Assembly: GCF_004217285.1 (NCBI RefSeq)
Contig: NZ_SHKS01000006.1
Coordinates: forward strand, 124,001 to 188,000
DNA from: Streptomyces sp. BK239
GTDB lineage: Bacteria; Actinomycetota; Actinomycetes; Streptomycetales; Streptomycetaceae
Reading direction: 5' to 3'
DNA length: 64,000 nt
Below are positions 24,973 through 34,253 of the stretch, piece by piece (positions within the stretch are counted from its first letter, which is position 1; every line of letters starts with the position of its first letter). Made by a program: the position numbers and the translations under genes. Under the pieces are notes generated by a model. It was not told the origin of the DNA. It did not search any database and was given only the letters and a program-made list of their open reading frames with translations.

Positions 24973-25253
24973 CGCCGCCCCGCCGCGACCGACCGCAGCA
25001 CGCCCGCCCCGGTCAGCAAGAAGCCGACGCCCATGAGCATGCTCAGTCCGAACATGAACGTCGGGAAAGGCGTCGTCCCGAGGAACAGCGGGGCCACGGT
25101 GACCAGGGTGGCCACGGCGCCGGCGAAGAACACCAGCGCCCCGGCCCGGATCAGCCTGTCGCCGGGCGCGGGGGTCTCACCGCGAGCACCGGAAGCGCCG
25201 GAAAGACCGGGAGTGCCGGAAGTGTCTGAAGTCGTCTCGGTCTCGTCACGCAC
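24951..25253 (-). CDS. Small membrane protein with two transmembrane segments
   Basis: About 100 residues if started at the GTG at 25253 (VRDETETTSD). A frame to 25355 exists but begins with an unlikely Arg-rich extension. A Ser/Gly/Thr-rich N-terminus precedes LIRAGALVFFAGAVATLVTVAPLFL and FMFGLSMLMGVGFLLTGAGVL, and the end is basic. The function is unknown. It converges with the HAD gene. Confidence 0.65.
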   Translation of the reverse strand: MRDETETTSDTSGTPGLSGASGARGETPAPGDRLIRAGALVFFAGAVATLVTVAPLFLGTTPFPTFMFGLSMLMGVGFLLTGAGVLRSVAAGRRQARAGR

Positions 25254-25470
25254 CGCTCCAGGGTAGTCCCGCTCCTCCCGGGGCCGTCCGGCACGAGGGT
25301 CACCGCTTCGGCGGAACGTGATCGTCCCGGCGGTTTCGCGACCCCCTTGGCGCACTGTGCTTCGGCTCGTTTTAAGGCGTGCCCGCCTGGAGAGACCCCC
25401 GGTAGGGTGTCATGACGGCAGTTCAACCGGCGTCCAGGAGCGCCCGGGACCGATCGAGGGAGCGTGTGCT

Positions 25471-25854
25471 TTGCCGACTGGCAAGGTCAAGTGGTTCAAC
25501 AGCGAGAAGGGCTTCGGCTTCCTCTCCCGCGACGACGGCGGCGACGTCTTCGTCCATTCCTCGGTCCTCCCCGCCGGAGTCGAGGCACTGAAGCCGGGAC
25601 AGCGCGTGGAGTTCGGCGTCGTCGCCGGGCAGCGCGGTGACCAGGCCCTCTCCGTCGTCGTCCTGGACCCGACCCCCTCGGTCGCCGCCGCGACCCGCAA
25701 GAAGCCGGACGAACTGGCCTCGATCGTCCAGGATCTGACGACCCTCCTGGAGAACATCACGCCGATGCTGGAGAAGGGCCGCTACCCCGAGAAGACCTCC
25801 GGCAAGAAGATCGCCGGCCTGCTCCGCGCCGTCGCCGACCAGCTGGACGTCTGA
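25471..25854 (+). CDS. Cold-shock-domain protein with C-terminal extension
   Basis: The 127-residue protein reads LPTGKVKWFNSEKGFGFLSRDDGGDVFVHSSVL from a TTG start. The cold-shock domain occupies about residues 1-67 with intact KGFGFL and VFVHSS motifs. A 60-residue tail follows (DELASIVQDLTTLLENITPMLEKGRYPEKTSGKKIAGLLRAVADQL), predicted helical. This two-part form is longer than the CspA-like protein at 3.7 kb. TTG is chosen because no ATG/GTG fits and GAGGGAG lies upstream. It probably binds RNA; the tail may mediate dimerisation. It converges with mqnD, 11 bases apart. Confidence 0.88.
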   Translation: MPTGKVKWFNSEKGFGFLSRDDGGDVFVHSSVLPAGVEALKPGQRVEFGVVAGQRGDQALSVVVLDPTPSVAAATRKKPDELASIVQDLTTLLENITPMLEKGRYPEKTSGKKIAGLLRAVADQLDV

Positions 25855-25865
25855 ACCGCGGGGGC

Positions 25866-26720
25866 TCAGGGGAAAGCGAGCGCGTCCGGGCCGAGGGGCG
25901 GCACCAGTCCCTCGGCCGCCGCGCGCGTCAGCAGCCCGCGCACCGCCGCGTAGCCGTCGTCGCCCAGGTCGGCCGTGAACTCGTTGACGTACAGGCCGAT
26001 GTGCTGGTCGGCGACGGCCGGGTCCATCTCCTGGGCGTGCGCCATGACGTACGGGCGGGAGACCTCCGGCGCGTCCCACGCGGCTCGCACGGAGGTGCGG
26101 ATCGAGTCGGCGAGCCGGGTCAGCGCGGCCGCTCCCAGCGCGCGCTTGGCGATGATCGCGCCGAGCGGGATGGGCAGGCCCGTCGTGTCCTCCCAGTGCT
26201 CGCCCATGTCGGCGAGCTTGTGCAGCCCGTAGTTCCGGTAGGTGAAGCGGGCCTCGTGGATGACCAGTCCCGCGTCCACCTTGCCGTCCCGCACGGCCGG
26301 CATGATCTCGTGGAACGGCATGACGACGATCTCGCCGACCCCGCCGGGCACCTGGTCCGCCGCCCACAGCCGGAACAGCAGATAGGCCGTCGACTTCTCG
26401 CTCGGCACGGCGACCGTGCGGCCGGCAAGTCCGAGTCCCGGCTCCCGGGTGAGCACCAGCGGCCCGCAGCCCCGGCCCAGCGCGCCCCCGCACGGCAGCA
26501 GCGTGTAGGCGTCGAGGACGTACGGCAGCACGGCGTACGACACCTTCAGCACGTCGTGCTCGCCGCGCTCGGCCATGCCGTTGGTGACGTCGATGTCCGC
26601 GAACGTCACGTCGAGCGCGGGCGCGCCGGGCACCCGGCCGTGGGCGAGGGCGTCGAAGACGAAGGTGTCGTTCGGGCAGGGCGAGTACGCGATACGCAGC
26701 GGGTCACCGGTCGTGGTCAT
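25866..26720 (-). CDS. mqnD: 1,4-dihydroxy-6-naphthoate synthase
   Basis: The 284-residue enzyme of the futalosine menaquinone pathway converts cyclic dehypoxanthine futalosine to 1,4-dihydroxy-6-naphthoate. It has a periplasmic-binding-protein fold. Visible are LRIAYSPCPNDTFVFDALAHG at the start, DVLKVSYAVLPYVLD, and GLVIHEARFTYRNYGLHK with the catalytic His (about residue 145). The ATG at 26720 lies inside the end of mqnB, overlapping by 17 bases, so translation is coupled. The operon order is DUF2771 gene, mqnB, mqnD. Confidence 0.93.
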   Translation of the reverse strand: MTTTGDPLRIAYSPCPNDTFVFDALAHGRVPGAPALDVTFADIDVTNGMAERGEHDVLKVSYAVLPYVLDAYTLLPCGGALGRGCGPLVLTREPGLGLAGRTVAVPSEKSTAYLLFRLWAADQVPGGVGEIVVMPFHEIMPAVRDGKVDAGLVIHEARFTYRNYGLHKLADMGEHWEDTTGLPIPLGAIIAKRALGAAALTRLADSIRTSVRAAWDAPEVSRPYVMAHAQEMDPAVADQHIGLYVNEFTADLGDDGYAAVRGLLTRAAAEGLVPPLGPDALAFP

Positions 26721-27453
26721 ACGCGTTCCAACTCCTGAGGACGGGCGTGAGCTTCCCGAAGGCCCCGGTCAGGGCGGTCAGGGCGTCGCCGATGCGCCAG
26801 GCGGCCCGGTCGCGGGGGCCGACGGGGTTGGAGACCGCGCGGATCTCCAGCACCGGCGTGCCGTGCGCGGCGGCGGCCTCGGCGACCCCGAAGCCCTCCA
26901 TGGCCTCCGCGAGGGCGCGGGGATGGCGGGAGCGCAGGGCGGCGGCGCGGGCGGCGGTGCCGGTCACGGTGGACACCGTGAGGACCGTGCCGGTGCCCGC
27001 CCCGACGGCGGCCGCGGCCTGCCGCACGAGGGCGGCGGGCGGCCGGTGGGTGACGGCGCCGAAGCCCAGGTCGGTGACGGGCAGGAAGCCGTCGGCGGTC
27101 TCTGCGCCGAGGTCGGCGGCGGTGATCTCGTCGGCGACGACGAGGGAGCCGACGGGCGCGCCGCTCTCGTCCTGCCCGGCCGGGGCTTCCGCTGAGGGCG
27201 TGAAGCCGCCGGCGATACCGGCGGAGACGACGAGGCCGTAGGGGGCGTCGCCGAGGGCGGCGGCGGTCAGGGCGCTCGCGGTGGAGGCGGCGGCGAGGGC
27301 GGGTCCCACGCCGGCGGCCAGCAGATCCACCGTCAGCGGCCCCGACGTCGTCCTGAGCAGGCTCGCCCCGGGCAGCCGCACCTCGCGCCCCGGCCCGTCG
27401 AACGCCTGTGCCACCGCGTCCCGCTCCACGGGGACCGCGGTGGCCACCAGCAC
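26704..27453 (-). CDS. mqnB: Futalosine hydrolase
   Basis: The 249-residue nucleosidase releases hypoxanthine from futalosine to give dehypoxanthine futalosine, the step preceding those catalysed by MqnC and MqnD. The nucleoside-phosphorylase-like fold starts VLVATAVPVERDAVAQAF. GVGPALAAASTASAL and a late EMEGFG-like segment (LAEAMEGFGVAEAAAA) with the substrate Glu are visible. I chose the GTG at 27453, 20 bases after the previous stop. CTG further upstream is unlikely. It overlaps mqnD by 17 bases. Confidence 0.9.
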   Translation of the reverse strand: MLVATAVPVERDAVAQAFDGPGREVRLPGASLLRTTSGPLTVDLLAAGVGPALAAASTASALTAAALGDAPYGLVVSAGIAGGFTPSAEAPAGQDESGAPVGSLVVADEITAADLGAETADGFLPVTDLGFGAVTHRPPAALVRQAAAAVGAGTGTVLTVSTVTGTAARAAALRSRHPRALAEAMEGFGVAEAAAAHGTPVLEIRAVSNPVGPRDRAAWRIGDALTALTGAFGKLTPVLRSWNAYDHDR

Positions 27454-27473
27454 GCGCCGCCCGGCGGAAGCGA

Positions 27474-27986
27474 TCAGTCGTCCTTCTTCAGCTTGAACGA
27501 CCACAGCCCGGTGACCGCCTGGCTCTCCTTCTTGCCGTCCCCCGCCTTGATGGAGACGAGCGTGGAGTCGCCCTGCGCGCCGTACTGGGCGTTGAAGAAG
27601 ACGCTGCCGGGGATCGTGCGGTACGTCTTGTCGGTGTCCTCGACGAGCGGCTGACCGTTCATCAGGATCGTCCAGCGCTTCTCGGCGACGTCGGGGTCGA
27701 CGCCGAAGCGCACCGTCTCGTCCGGGTCGACCTTGATCGACTTGATGTCCGTGTCCTTCAGGCACGCCGTGAGCGCCTCGGTGGTCAGGGTCTTGCCCTC
27801 ACCGCCGCAGGTGGCCTCCTCGCTGACCGAGGACTGGCCGACGGTGATCGTGGACAGCGGGGTCGGCTTGTCGCAGGCCGACAGGACGAGCAGTCCGGCA
27901 CAAACGGCGCCGGCGGCGGCGACGGCGCGGCGGCGTCGCACAACGCCGTGGACATCAGCGGCTCCGCCGCGGGGCATCGTGGTCAT
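27474..27986 (-). CDS. DUF2771 lipoprotein
   Basis: The 170-residue secreted lipoprotein has a basic N-terminus, a hydrophobic stretch AVAAAGAVCAGLLVLSAC and a lipobox LSAC, so Cys about 38 would be lipidated. The rest is a soluble domain with CGGEGKTL...LTACLKD (a possible disulfide) and FFNAQYGAQGDSTLVSIKAGDG. The pattern fits DUF2771, a family of unknown function usually beside this MFS/mqn region in Streptomyces. It is first in the mqnB-mqnD operon, 20 bases before mqnB. The exact start codon is uncertain because no ribosome site is clear. Confidence 0.8.
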   Translation of the reverse strand: MTTMPRGGAADVHGVVRRRRAVAAAGAVCAGLLVLSACDKPTPLSTITVGQSSVSEEATCGGEGKTLTTEALTACLKDTDIKSIKVDPDETVRFGVDPDVAEKRWTILMNGQPLVEDTDKTYRTIPGSVFFNAQYGAQGDSTLVSIKAGDGKKESQAVTGLWSFKLKKDD

Positions 27987-28082
27987 GGCGGAAGGCTATC
28001 TGGCAGGCCCCGAGGTCTCTCTACGTGGGGTACGGCGTGCCCGCGTGTCAGGGTCGTGCGGGGTACGGCGCGTCAGGGTCGT

Positions 28083-29444
28083 TCACGCCACGCGCGCGCG
28101 TGGGCCCGCGCCGTGGCGCGAGGAGACGAGCAGGCCGCGGACCGTGGTGACCCAGCCGAGGGCGACCACCGCGGCCGCCACCGACAGGCCCAGCGTGCCG
28201 TTCAGCGGCATCACGATGCCGACCGCGCCGCCGAACACCCACGACATCTGCAGCAGCGTCTCCGAACGCGCGAACGCCGACGTGCGCACCAGCTCCGGCA
28301 CGTCCCGCTGGATCAGCGCGTCCAGGGACAGCTTCGCCAGCGCCTGCGAGAAGCCCGCCACCGCCGCCAGACACGCCACCAGGAACGCCCCGAAGAACAC
28401 CGCCGTCGTGATCGCCGCGCCGAGGACGACCGCCACCACCGTCACGATGATCAGCTCCGGCGCCCGGGACCGCAGCCACGCCCCCATCGCCGTCCCGAGC
28501 GCGTTGCCCGCGCCCGCCGCGACGGCCACCATGCCGAGCGACACCGCCGCGCTCTGCCCGGTCAGCGGGTGCTCGCGCAGCAGGAACGCCAGGAAGAACG
28601 TCAGGAACCCCGACAGCCAGCGCAGCGCGGTGTTCGCGCCCAGCGCGTGCGTGACGGCGATGCCGACGGTCCTCAGGCCCGGCCGCTTCACCGGCTGCCG
28701 GTGCGGGCCGTGCAGATGCTGCTCGTCCGCCGCGAGCAGGGCGGTGTCCTCGCCCTTCGCCGAGTCCACCTTCGGCGGCAGGGAGAACGACAGGAACGTC
28801 CCCACGACGAAGATGACGAACGCGCCGTAGAGCGGATAGCGCGGGCCGAGCGCCTGCAGCCCGGCGCCGACCGGCGCGGCGACCCCGGTGGCGAGGAGCC
28901 CGCCCAGCGTGACGCGCGAATTGGCCTTCACCAGGGAGAAACGCGGTGGCAGCAGACGCGGCACGACGGCGCTTCTGACCACGCCGTACGCCTTCGACGC
29001 GACGAGCACGCCCAGGGCGGCCGGGTACATCTCGATGCTGCCGGTGACGACGGCGCCCGACAGCACCAGCGCGAGCAGCGCCCGCGCGCCCATCGCACCG
29101 GCCATGGCGGCCCGGCGGCCGTGCGGCACCTTGTCCAGGAGGGGGCCGATCACCGGCGCGAGCACCGTGAACGGCGCCATGGTGATGGCGAGGTAGAGCG
29201 CCACGCGGCCGCGGGCCTCGTCGGTCGGCACCGAGAAGAAGACCGTCGACGCGAGCGCGATGGTGATCATGACGTCGCCGGCGCCGTTCACGCCGTGCAG
29301 TTCGATCAGCTTGCCGAGGCCGGACTCGCCGGCGCCGTGCGCGTGGGTGGCCTTGCGGATGCCACGCGCGGTGCCGGTGAACGGCAGGTGCAGGGCACGG
29401 CCCACCGCGCGGACGGACCCTCCGACCCGGCCCGAACCGCTCAC
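28083..29444 (-). CDS. MFS transporter
   Basis: The 453-residue protein has about 12 hydrophobic segments. The first helix region is GKLIELHGVNGAGDVMITIALASTVFF. MAPFTVLAPVIGPLLDKVPHGRRAAMAGA carries the MFS motif A-like DKVPHGRR. A charged central loop of about 40 residues separates the halves. GTG at 29444 is chosen because GAGGAGGAGAG lies 8 bases upstream; the frame continues to a GTG at 29525 without a ribosome site. The substrate is unknown. It precedes the DUF2771/mqn operon on the same strand with a 96-base gap. Confidence 0.85.
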   Translation of the reverse strand: MSGSGRVGGSVRAVGRALHLPFTGTARGIRKATHAHGAGESGLGKLIELHGVNGAGDVMITIALASTVFFSVPTDEARGRVALYLAITMAPFTVLAPVIGPLLDKVPHGRRAAMAGAMGARALLALVLSGAVVTGSIEMYPAALGVLVASKAYGVVRSAVVPRLLPPRFSLVKANSRVTLGGLLATGVAAPVGAGLQALGPRYPLYGAFVIFVVGTFLSFSLPPKVDSAKGEDTALLAADEQHLHGPHRQPVKRPGLRTVGIAVTHALGANTALRWLSGFLTFFLAFLLREHPLTGQSAAVSLGMVAVAAGAGNALGTAMGAWLRSRAPELIIVTVVAVVLGAAITTAVFFGAFLVACLAAVAGFSQALAKLSLDALIQRDVPELVRTSAFARSETLLQMSWVFGGAVGIVMPLNGTLGLSVAAAVVALGWVTTVRGLLVSSRHGAGPRARVA

Positions 29445-29862
29445 CCGACTCTCCTCCTCGAACCCCTTGTGCCCCTCGGCCCCGCCCGTCCCGGCGGCGT
29501 CAGGGGGCGTCCTCGCCGTTGCCACCCCGTCATAGTGCCCCGAGATGGGCGGACGTAGTGCGGATACCGCGCGTATGGGCGTGCGGGGGGCGGGGTGGCG
29601 GAGCGGGCCCGCGGGCGTCGTAGGGTGGGAAACGTCCCGTCGGTGTAGGCCGAGCGGCGGTGAACAGGTAGCGTGCGTAGCGCGCCGTGGCGATTGTTCT
29701 CGGCCGCGCGCCTCCCGGCCATCCCGCAGAATGGATGACAGCAGGTGCGTCCGAGCGCGATCGGGCGCGGACGTCGACGCGGCCCTCAGGTCCGCTCCGT
29801 CCGCACCCGCCCGCCTTCAGGCCGGCGCACTCGAGAGACGGCGTAGGAGAGAAGCGATACCT
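29445..29862 (+). other. 418-base divergent promoter region
   Basis: No gene is supported between the MFS and DUF3027 starts. A TAGGGT at 29621-29626 could be a -10 for the rightward gene. It is followed by GGGAAACGTCCC (29627-29638), a small inverted repeat that could be an operator or the transcript start region. Confidence 0.4.
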
Positions 29863-30789
29863 GTGAGCGCAGCGACCACGCGAAGCCGCATCCCCGACCG
29901 CCTGTGCGCCGAGGCCGTCGACCTCGCCCGCGCCGCGGCGGAGGAGGCCGCCGCCCCCGGCGTCGTCGGGGAGCACGTAGGGGTGGTCTCCGACGGGGAC
30001 CGCGTGGTCACGCACTTCTTCGAGTGCAAGGAGCTCGGGTACCGCGGCTGGCGCTGGGCGGCGACGGTAGCGCGGGCCTCCCGCGCGAAGACCGTCACCC
30101 TCGACGAGGTGGTGCTGCTGCCCGGCCCGGACGCGGTCCTGGCCCCCGAGTGGGTCCCGTGGAGCGAGCGCCTGCGCCCCGGCGACATGGGCCCCGGCGA
30201 CCTTCTGCCCACCGACGCCGAGGACCTGCGCCTCGAGCCCGGCTTCACCGGCGAGGACGCCTTGCCGCCGAACTCGGCCCTCTCCCACGAGATGGCGGAG
30301 CTGGTCGAGGCGGAGGACGCCGAGGTGACGGAGGAACCGCCCGCGCGGCTGCCGTCCGCCCCCGCGCGCGGCTCCATCCCCGCCGTCGCCGAGGAACTCG
30401 GCATGCGCCGGGCCCGGGTCCTCTCCCGCTACGGCCTCCACGCCGCCGCCGACCGCTGGGAGGAGGCCTACGGCTCCAAGACGCCCATGGCCCAGGCGGC
30501 CCCCGCCTCCTGCGTCAGCTGCGGTTTCCTCACCCCCATCGGCGGCTCCCTCGGCCAGGCCTTCGGCGTCTGCGCCAACGAGTTCTCCCCGGCGGACGGC
30601 CGCGTGGTGTCGCTGGCGTACGGCTGCGGCGGCCACTCCGAGGCCGCGGTCATGCCGAAGCCCCCGCGGCCGGCCCCGCCGGTCATCGACGAGACGCGGG
30701 TGGACCCCTTCCCGCTGCGCCCGTCCGCCGACTCTGGTTCGGTGCCGGCGACGACGGACGAGGAGTCGGCGGAGCTGGGGCACTCGTAG
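29863..30789 (+). CDS. DUF3027 domain protein
   Basis: The 308-residue soluble protein starts GTG (VSAATTRSRIPDRLCAEAV). DUF3027 features are HVGVVSDGDRVVTHFFECKELGYRGWRWAATVARA (about residues 38-72), VLLPGPDAVLAPEWVPWSERL, and a zinc-like CVSCGFL...GVCANEFSPADGRVVSLAYGCGGHSEA near 230-270. The last has CxxC plus Cys/His and could bind metal. It is conserved across actinobacteria with unknown function. The acidic C-terminal tail is low-complexity. It precedes the sacsin-like gene by 240 bases. Confidence 0.88.
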   Translation: MSAATTRSRIPDRLCAEAVDLARAAAEEAAAPGVVGEHVGVVSDGDRVVTHFFECKELGYRGWRWAATVARASRAKTVTLDEVVLLPGPDAVLAPEWVPWSERLRPGDMGPGDLLPTDAEDLRLEPGFTGEDALPPNSALSHEMAELVEAEDAEVTEEPPARLPSAPARGSIPAVAEELGMRRARVLSRYGLHAAADRWEEAYGSKTPMAQAAPASCVSCGFLTPIGGSLGQAFGVCANEFSPADGRVVSLAYGCGGHSEAAVMPKPPRPAPPVIDETRVDPFPLRPSADSGSVPATTDEESAELGHS

Positions 30790-31029
30790 TGCTCGTGCGC
30801 TCGTCTCGTGCGCTTGTTTCGTGCGCTTGTGAAGTCTCCTTTGACCTCTGGGAGTTGAGGGGCGGGCCGGGCAACTCCGGGATCATGTGCCGGTGCGCGT
30901 CGGCGGCGGCGCCGCTTCGGCTTGGCCTTCCGGCGGCAGCGGCCGTCCCCGTCCCGTACTCCTCCGGAAGCTGACCCCCTTCCTCGCGCGATACCTTCTC
31001 CTCACGCAGACGACGAGAGGGAAACCGAC

Positions 31030-34000
31030 GTGAGCAAGTTCGTGCGGCCGGCACCCGAGGGAGCGGACCCCTTCGGCACGGCCCGTCTGCGCCGCGGTGT
31101 CCTGGACGCCTGGGCGACCAGTCCCGCCCGTTTCCGGGAGGACGCCAACGCCGAGGAGGACCTCGTCCTCGGCGGCTACCGGGACCGCCTCGTCGTCGAG
31201 CTGGCGCAGAACGCGGCCGACGCGGCGGCGCGGGCCGGCGTCCCCGGCCGGCTGCGCCTCACCCTCCGCGAGGGCGTCCTCGTCGCCGCGAACACCGGCG
31301 CCCCGCTGGACGCGGCCGGCGTCGAGTCGCTCGCCACGCTCCGCGCCTCGGCGAAGCGGGACACACGGCAGTCGGCGGTGGGCCGGTTCGGCGTCGGCTT
31401 CGCCGCCGTGCTCGCCGTCACCGACGAGCCCGCCGTCGTCGGCCGGCACGGCGGGGTGCGCTGGTCGCTCGCGGAGGCCCGCGACCTGGCCTCGGACACC
31501 GCCCGCCACAGCCCCGGCCTCGGCGACGAGATCCGCCGCCGCGACGGCCACGTCCCGCTGCTGAGGATGCCGTTCGCCGCCGAGGGCACCGCGCCCGACC
31601 CGTACGACACGGCCGTCATCCTGCCCCTGCGCGACCCGGCCGCCGCCGACCTCGCCGAGCGGCTCCTGACCGCCGTGGACGACGCGCTGCTCCTCGCCCT
31701 GCCCGGCCTGCACGAGGTCGTCGTCGAGGTGCACGACCAGGAGCCGCGCACCCTGCGCCGCGCGGCCGACGGCGAGCTGACCGTCGTCGAGGACTCCCGC
31801 GACGGGAGCACCCGCTGGCGGATCGCCGCAGCCGACGGCCCGCTCACGCCGGACCTGCTGGCCGACCGTCCGGTGGAGGAACGGCTGCGGCCGTACTGGT
31901 CGGTGACCTGGGCCGTCCCCGTCGACGGCGACGGCGCACCCGCGCGGCCCCGCACCGGCCCCGTGGTGCACGCGCCCACCCCCAGCGACGAACCCCTCGG
32001 CGTGCCCGCGCTGCTCATCGCCTCGCTGCCGCTGGACACGACCCGTCGGCACGCCGCGCCCGGCCCGCTGACCGACTTCCTCGTCCAGCGCGCCGCCGAC
32101 GCCTACGCCGGGCTGCTCGCCGCGTGGCGGCCGGTGGGCGCGGGGATCATCGACCTGGTGCCGGGCCCGCTCGGCAAGGGCGAACTGGACGGCGCCCTGC
32201 GCCAGGCGATCCTGGAGCGGCTCCCGCGCACCGCCTTCCTGCCGCCCGCGGTCCCGCCGGCGCCGGAGGACGAGCTTCCGCCGGCGCTGCGTCCACGGGA
32301 CGCGGAGATCGTGGAGGGCGCAGGCGCGGACACCGTGCGCGTGCTGGCGGAGGTCCTGCCCACGCTGCTGCCGGCCGGCCTGGAACGGCGGGTCGAGCTG
32401 CGCACCCTCGGCGTGCCCCGCATCCCGCTGGCCGACGCGATCGACCGGCTGGCGGGACTTGAGAAGGACCCGCACTGGTGGCACCGGCTCTACGACAGCC
32501 TCGCGGGCGTCGACCCGGACCGGCTGACCGGCCTGCCCGTGCCGCTGGCCGACCGGCGCACGACCATCGGACCCCGCCAGGTCCTGCTGCCCACCGCGGA
32601 CACGACCGGCGTCGACGCGGACGTCCTGGCCCGCCTCGGCCTCAAGGTCGCCCACCCCGACGCCGCGCACCCGCTCCTCGAGAAGCTCGGCGCGCTGCCC
32701 GCGACGCCGCGCGCGGTCCTCACCACCCCGCAGGTGCGGGCGGCCGTCGCCGCGTCCCTGGACGACGACGGCGGAGCCTTCTACGACGACCAGGACGCCC
32801 CGGACGCCGAGGAACTCGCCGACACCGTCCTGGCGTTGGTCCGGGACGCGGACCTCGCGCCCGGCGACGAACCCTGGCTGGGCGCGCTCGCCCTGCCCGA
32901 CGAGGACGGCGAGCTCGCCCCCGCCGGTGAACTCGTCCTGCCCGGCAGCCCGTTCGCATCCGTCATCCGCGAGGACGAACTCGGCATGGTGGACGCCGAG
33001 TTGGCGGAGAAATGGGGCGAACAACCGCTGGCGGCTTGCGGGGTGCTGGCTGGCTTCGCACTCGTGCGCGCCACGGACGTCGTCCTCGACCCGGACGAAC
33101 TGGAGCCCCGCGAGGGCGACTTCCCCGAGCCGGACGACGCGGGGCTGCTGGACGCGGTGGACGTGTGGTGCGAGGACGTCCTCGACCGGTTCCCCGACGT
33201 GCCGGTGCCGCCCGTCGCCACCGAGCTCGTCGCCGTCCGCGACCTGGACCTCGTCGACGACGACAAGTGGCCCGAGGCCCTCGCCCTGCTCGCCCGGCCG
33301 CCCCTGCGCGACGCCCTCACCCAGCCGGTCCGCGTCCTCCTGCACGACGGCACCCACGAGGTCGTACGCCCGTACACGGCGTGGTGGCTGCGCGGGAACC
33401 CGGTGCTCGACGGCCGCCGCCCCGCGGGCCTGCTGGCCGCGGGCGGCGACCCGCTGCTCCACGGCCTCTACGACGAGGCGGACGCGACCGGCTTCGACGA
33501 CGAGCAGGTGCTGCGCGCGCTCGGCGTCCGCACGTCGGTGTCCGCGCTCCTCGACGAGCCGGGCGGCGCTGCCGAACTCCTGGACCGCCTGGCGGACCCG
33601 GACCGCGAGGTATCCGCGACCCAACTGCACGGCCTGTACACGGCGTTGGCGGACCTCGACCCCGAGCAGGTCACCCTCCCCGACGACCTGCGAGCCGTCG
33701 TCGACGGCGAGATGAGGATCGTGGACGCGACCGAGGCGATGGTGGTCGACTCACCCGACCTCCTCCCCTTCACCCAGGGCATCCCCCTGCTCCCCGTACG
33801 CCCGTCCCGTGCGGCCGAGTTGGCGGAACTCTTCCAGGTCCGCCGCCTCAGCGAGTCCGTGACGGCCGCGATCGACTCCGAGGGCACGGAACACGAAGTC
33901 CCGGACTCGGTGCGGACCCTGCTCGGCCCGAGCACACCCCACTCGTACGTCGAACACGAGGAACTGATCGTCGACGGCGTGGAGATCGACTGGCGCCTGA

Positions 34001-34155
34001 CCCCCGACGGAGTGCTCCATGCCGCCACCCTGGAAGGAGTAGCCGCCGGCCTGGCCTGGTCCACAACCCAATGGCCCCGCCGCTTCGAGGTGGCAGCCCT
34101 CCTGGAAGACCCGTCCCGCACGGAGGAACTGGCCAGGGACCGCTGGTTCGACTGA
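31030..34155 (+). CDS. Large sacsin-like protein with N-terminal GHKL ATPase domain
   Basis: The 1,041-residue protein has its ATPase at the N-terminus: the N-box ELAQNAADAAARAG (about residues 57-70), ANTGAPLDAAGVESL, and GRFGVGFAAVLAVT (about 117-130) as the G2 lid. These are the Hsp90/sacsin pattern rather than a histidine kinase, since no HisKA domain is present. The remaining roughly 800 residues are acidic, Leu/Asp-rich and without recognised motifs. GTG at 31030 has GAGGGA upstream. A chaperone-like ATP-dependent role is inferred from fold only. The gene ends inside a strong terminator. Confidence 0.8.
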   Translation: MSKFVRPAPEGADPFGTARLRRGVLDAWATSPARFREDANAEEDLVLGGYRDRLVVELAQNAADAAARAGVPGRLRLTLREGVLVAANTGAPLDAAGVESLATLRASAKRDTRQSAVGRFGVGFAAVLAVTDEPAVVGRHGGVRWSLAEARDLASDTARHSPGLGDEIRRRDGHVPLLRMPFAAEGTAPDPYDTAVILPLRDPAAADLAERLLTAVDDALLLALPGLHEVVVEVHDQEPRTLRRAADGELTVVEDSRDGSTRWRIAAADGPLTPDLLADRPVEERLRPYWSVTWAVPVDGDGAPARPRTGPVVHAPTPSDEPLGVPALLIASLPLDTTRRHAAPGPLTDFLVQRAADAYAGLLAAWRPVGAGIIDLVPGPLGKGELDGALRQAILERLPRTAFLPPAVPPAPEDELPPALRPRDAEIVEGAGADTVRVLAEVLPTLLPAGLERRVELRTLGVPRIPLADAIDRLAGLEKDPHWWHRLYDSLAGVDPDRLTGLPVPLADRRTTIGPRQVLLPTADTTGVDADVLARLGLKVAHPDAAHPLLEKLGALPATPRAVLTTPQVRAAVAASLDDDGGAFYDDQDAPDAEELADTVLALVRDADLAPGDEPWLGALALPDEDGELAPAGELVLPGSPFASVIREDELGMVDAELAEKWGEQPLAACGVLAGFALVRATDVVLDPDELEPREGDFPEPDDAGLLDAVDVWCEDVLDRFPDVPVPPVATELVAVRDLDLVDDDKWPEALALLARPPLRDALTQPVRVLLHDGTHEVVRPYTAWWLRGNPVLDGRRPAGLLAAGGDPLLHGLYDEADATGFDDEQVLRALGVRTSVSALLDEPGGAAELLDRLADPDREVSATQLHGLYTALADLDPEQVTLPDDLRAVVDGEMRIVDATEAMVVDSPDLLPFTQGIPLLPVRPSRAAELAELFQVRRLSESVTAAIDSEGTEHEVPDSVRTLLGPSTPHSYVEHEELIVDGVEIDWRLTPDGVLHAATLEGVAAGLAWSTTQWPRRFEVAALLEDPSRTEELARDRWFD

Positions 34156-34197
34156 CAAAAATGGGGCCGTCCCGTCGGGCGGCCCCATTTTTGTCAG
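34152..34197. terminator. Perfect 18-bp bidirectional terminator
   Basis: CTGACAAAAATGGGGCCG (34152-34169) pairs exactly with CGGCCCCATTTTTGTCAG (34180-34197). It has A- and T-runs on both sides, so it works in both directions. It starts in the stop codon of the sacsin-like gene. Confidence 0.93.
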
Positions 34198-34212
34198 TCT
34201 GCTTCGGTTTCG

Positions 34213-34250
34213 ATCGCTGTGGAGCCCGGTATCCCGGGCTCCACAGCGAT
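34213..34250 (-). terminator. Perfect 17-bp hairpin after the 4-TM protein gene
   Basis: ATCGCTGTGGAGCCCGG (34213-34229) pairs exactly with CCGGGCTCCACAGCGAT (34234-34250) around a 4-base loop. It sits 3 bases past the stop of the minus-strand gene and marks the left edge of the accessory region. Confidence 0.85.
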
Positions 34251-34253
34251 TGT

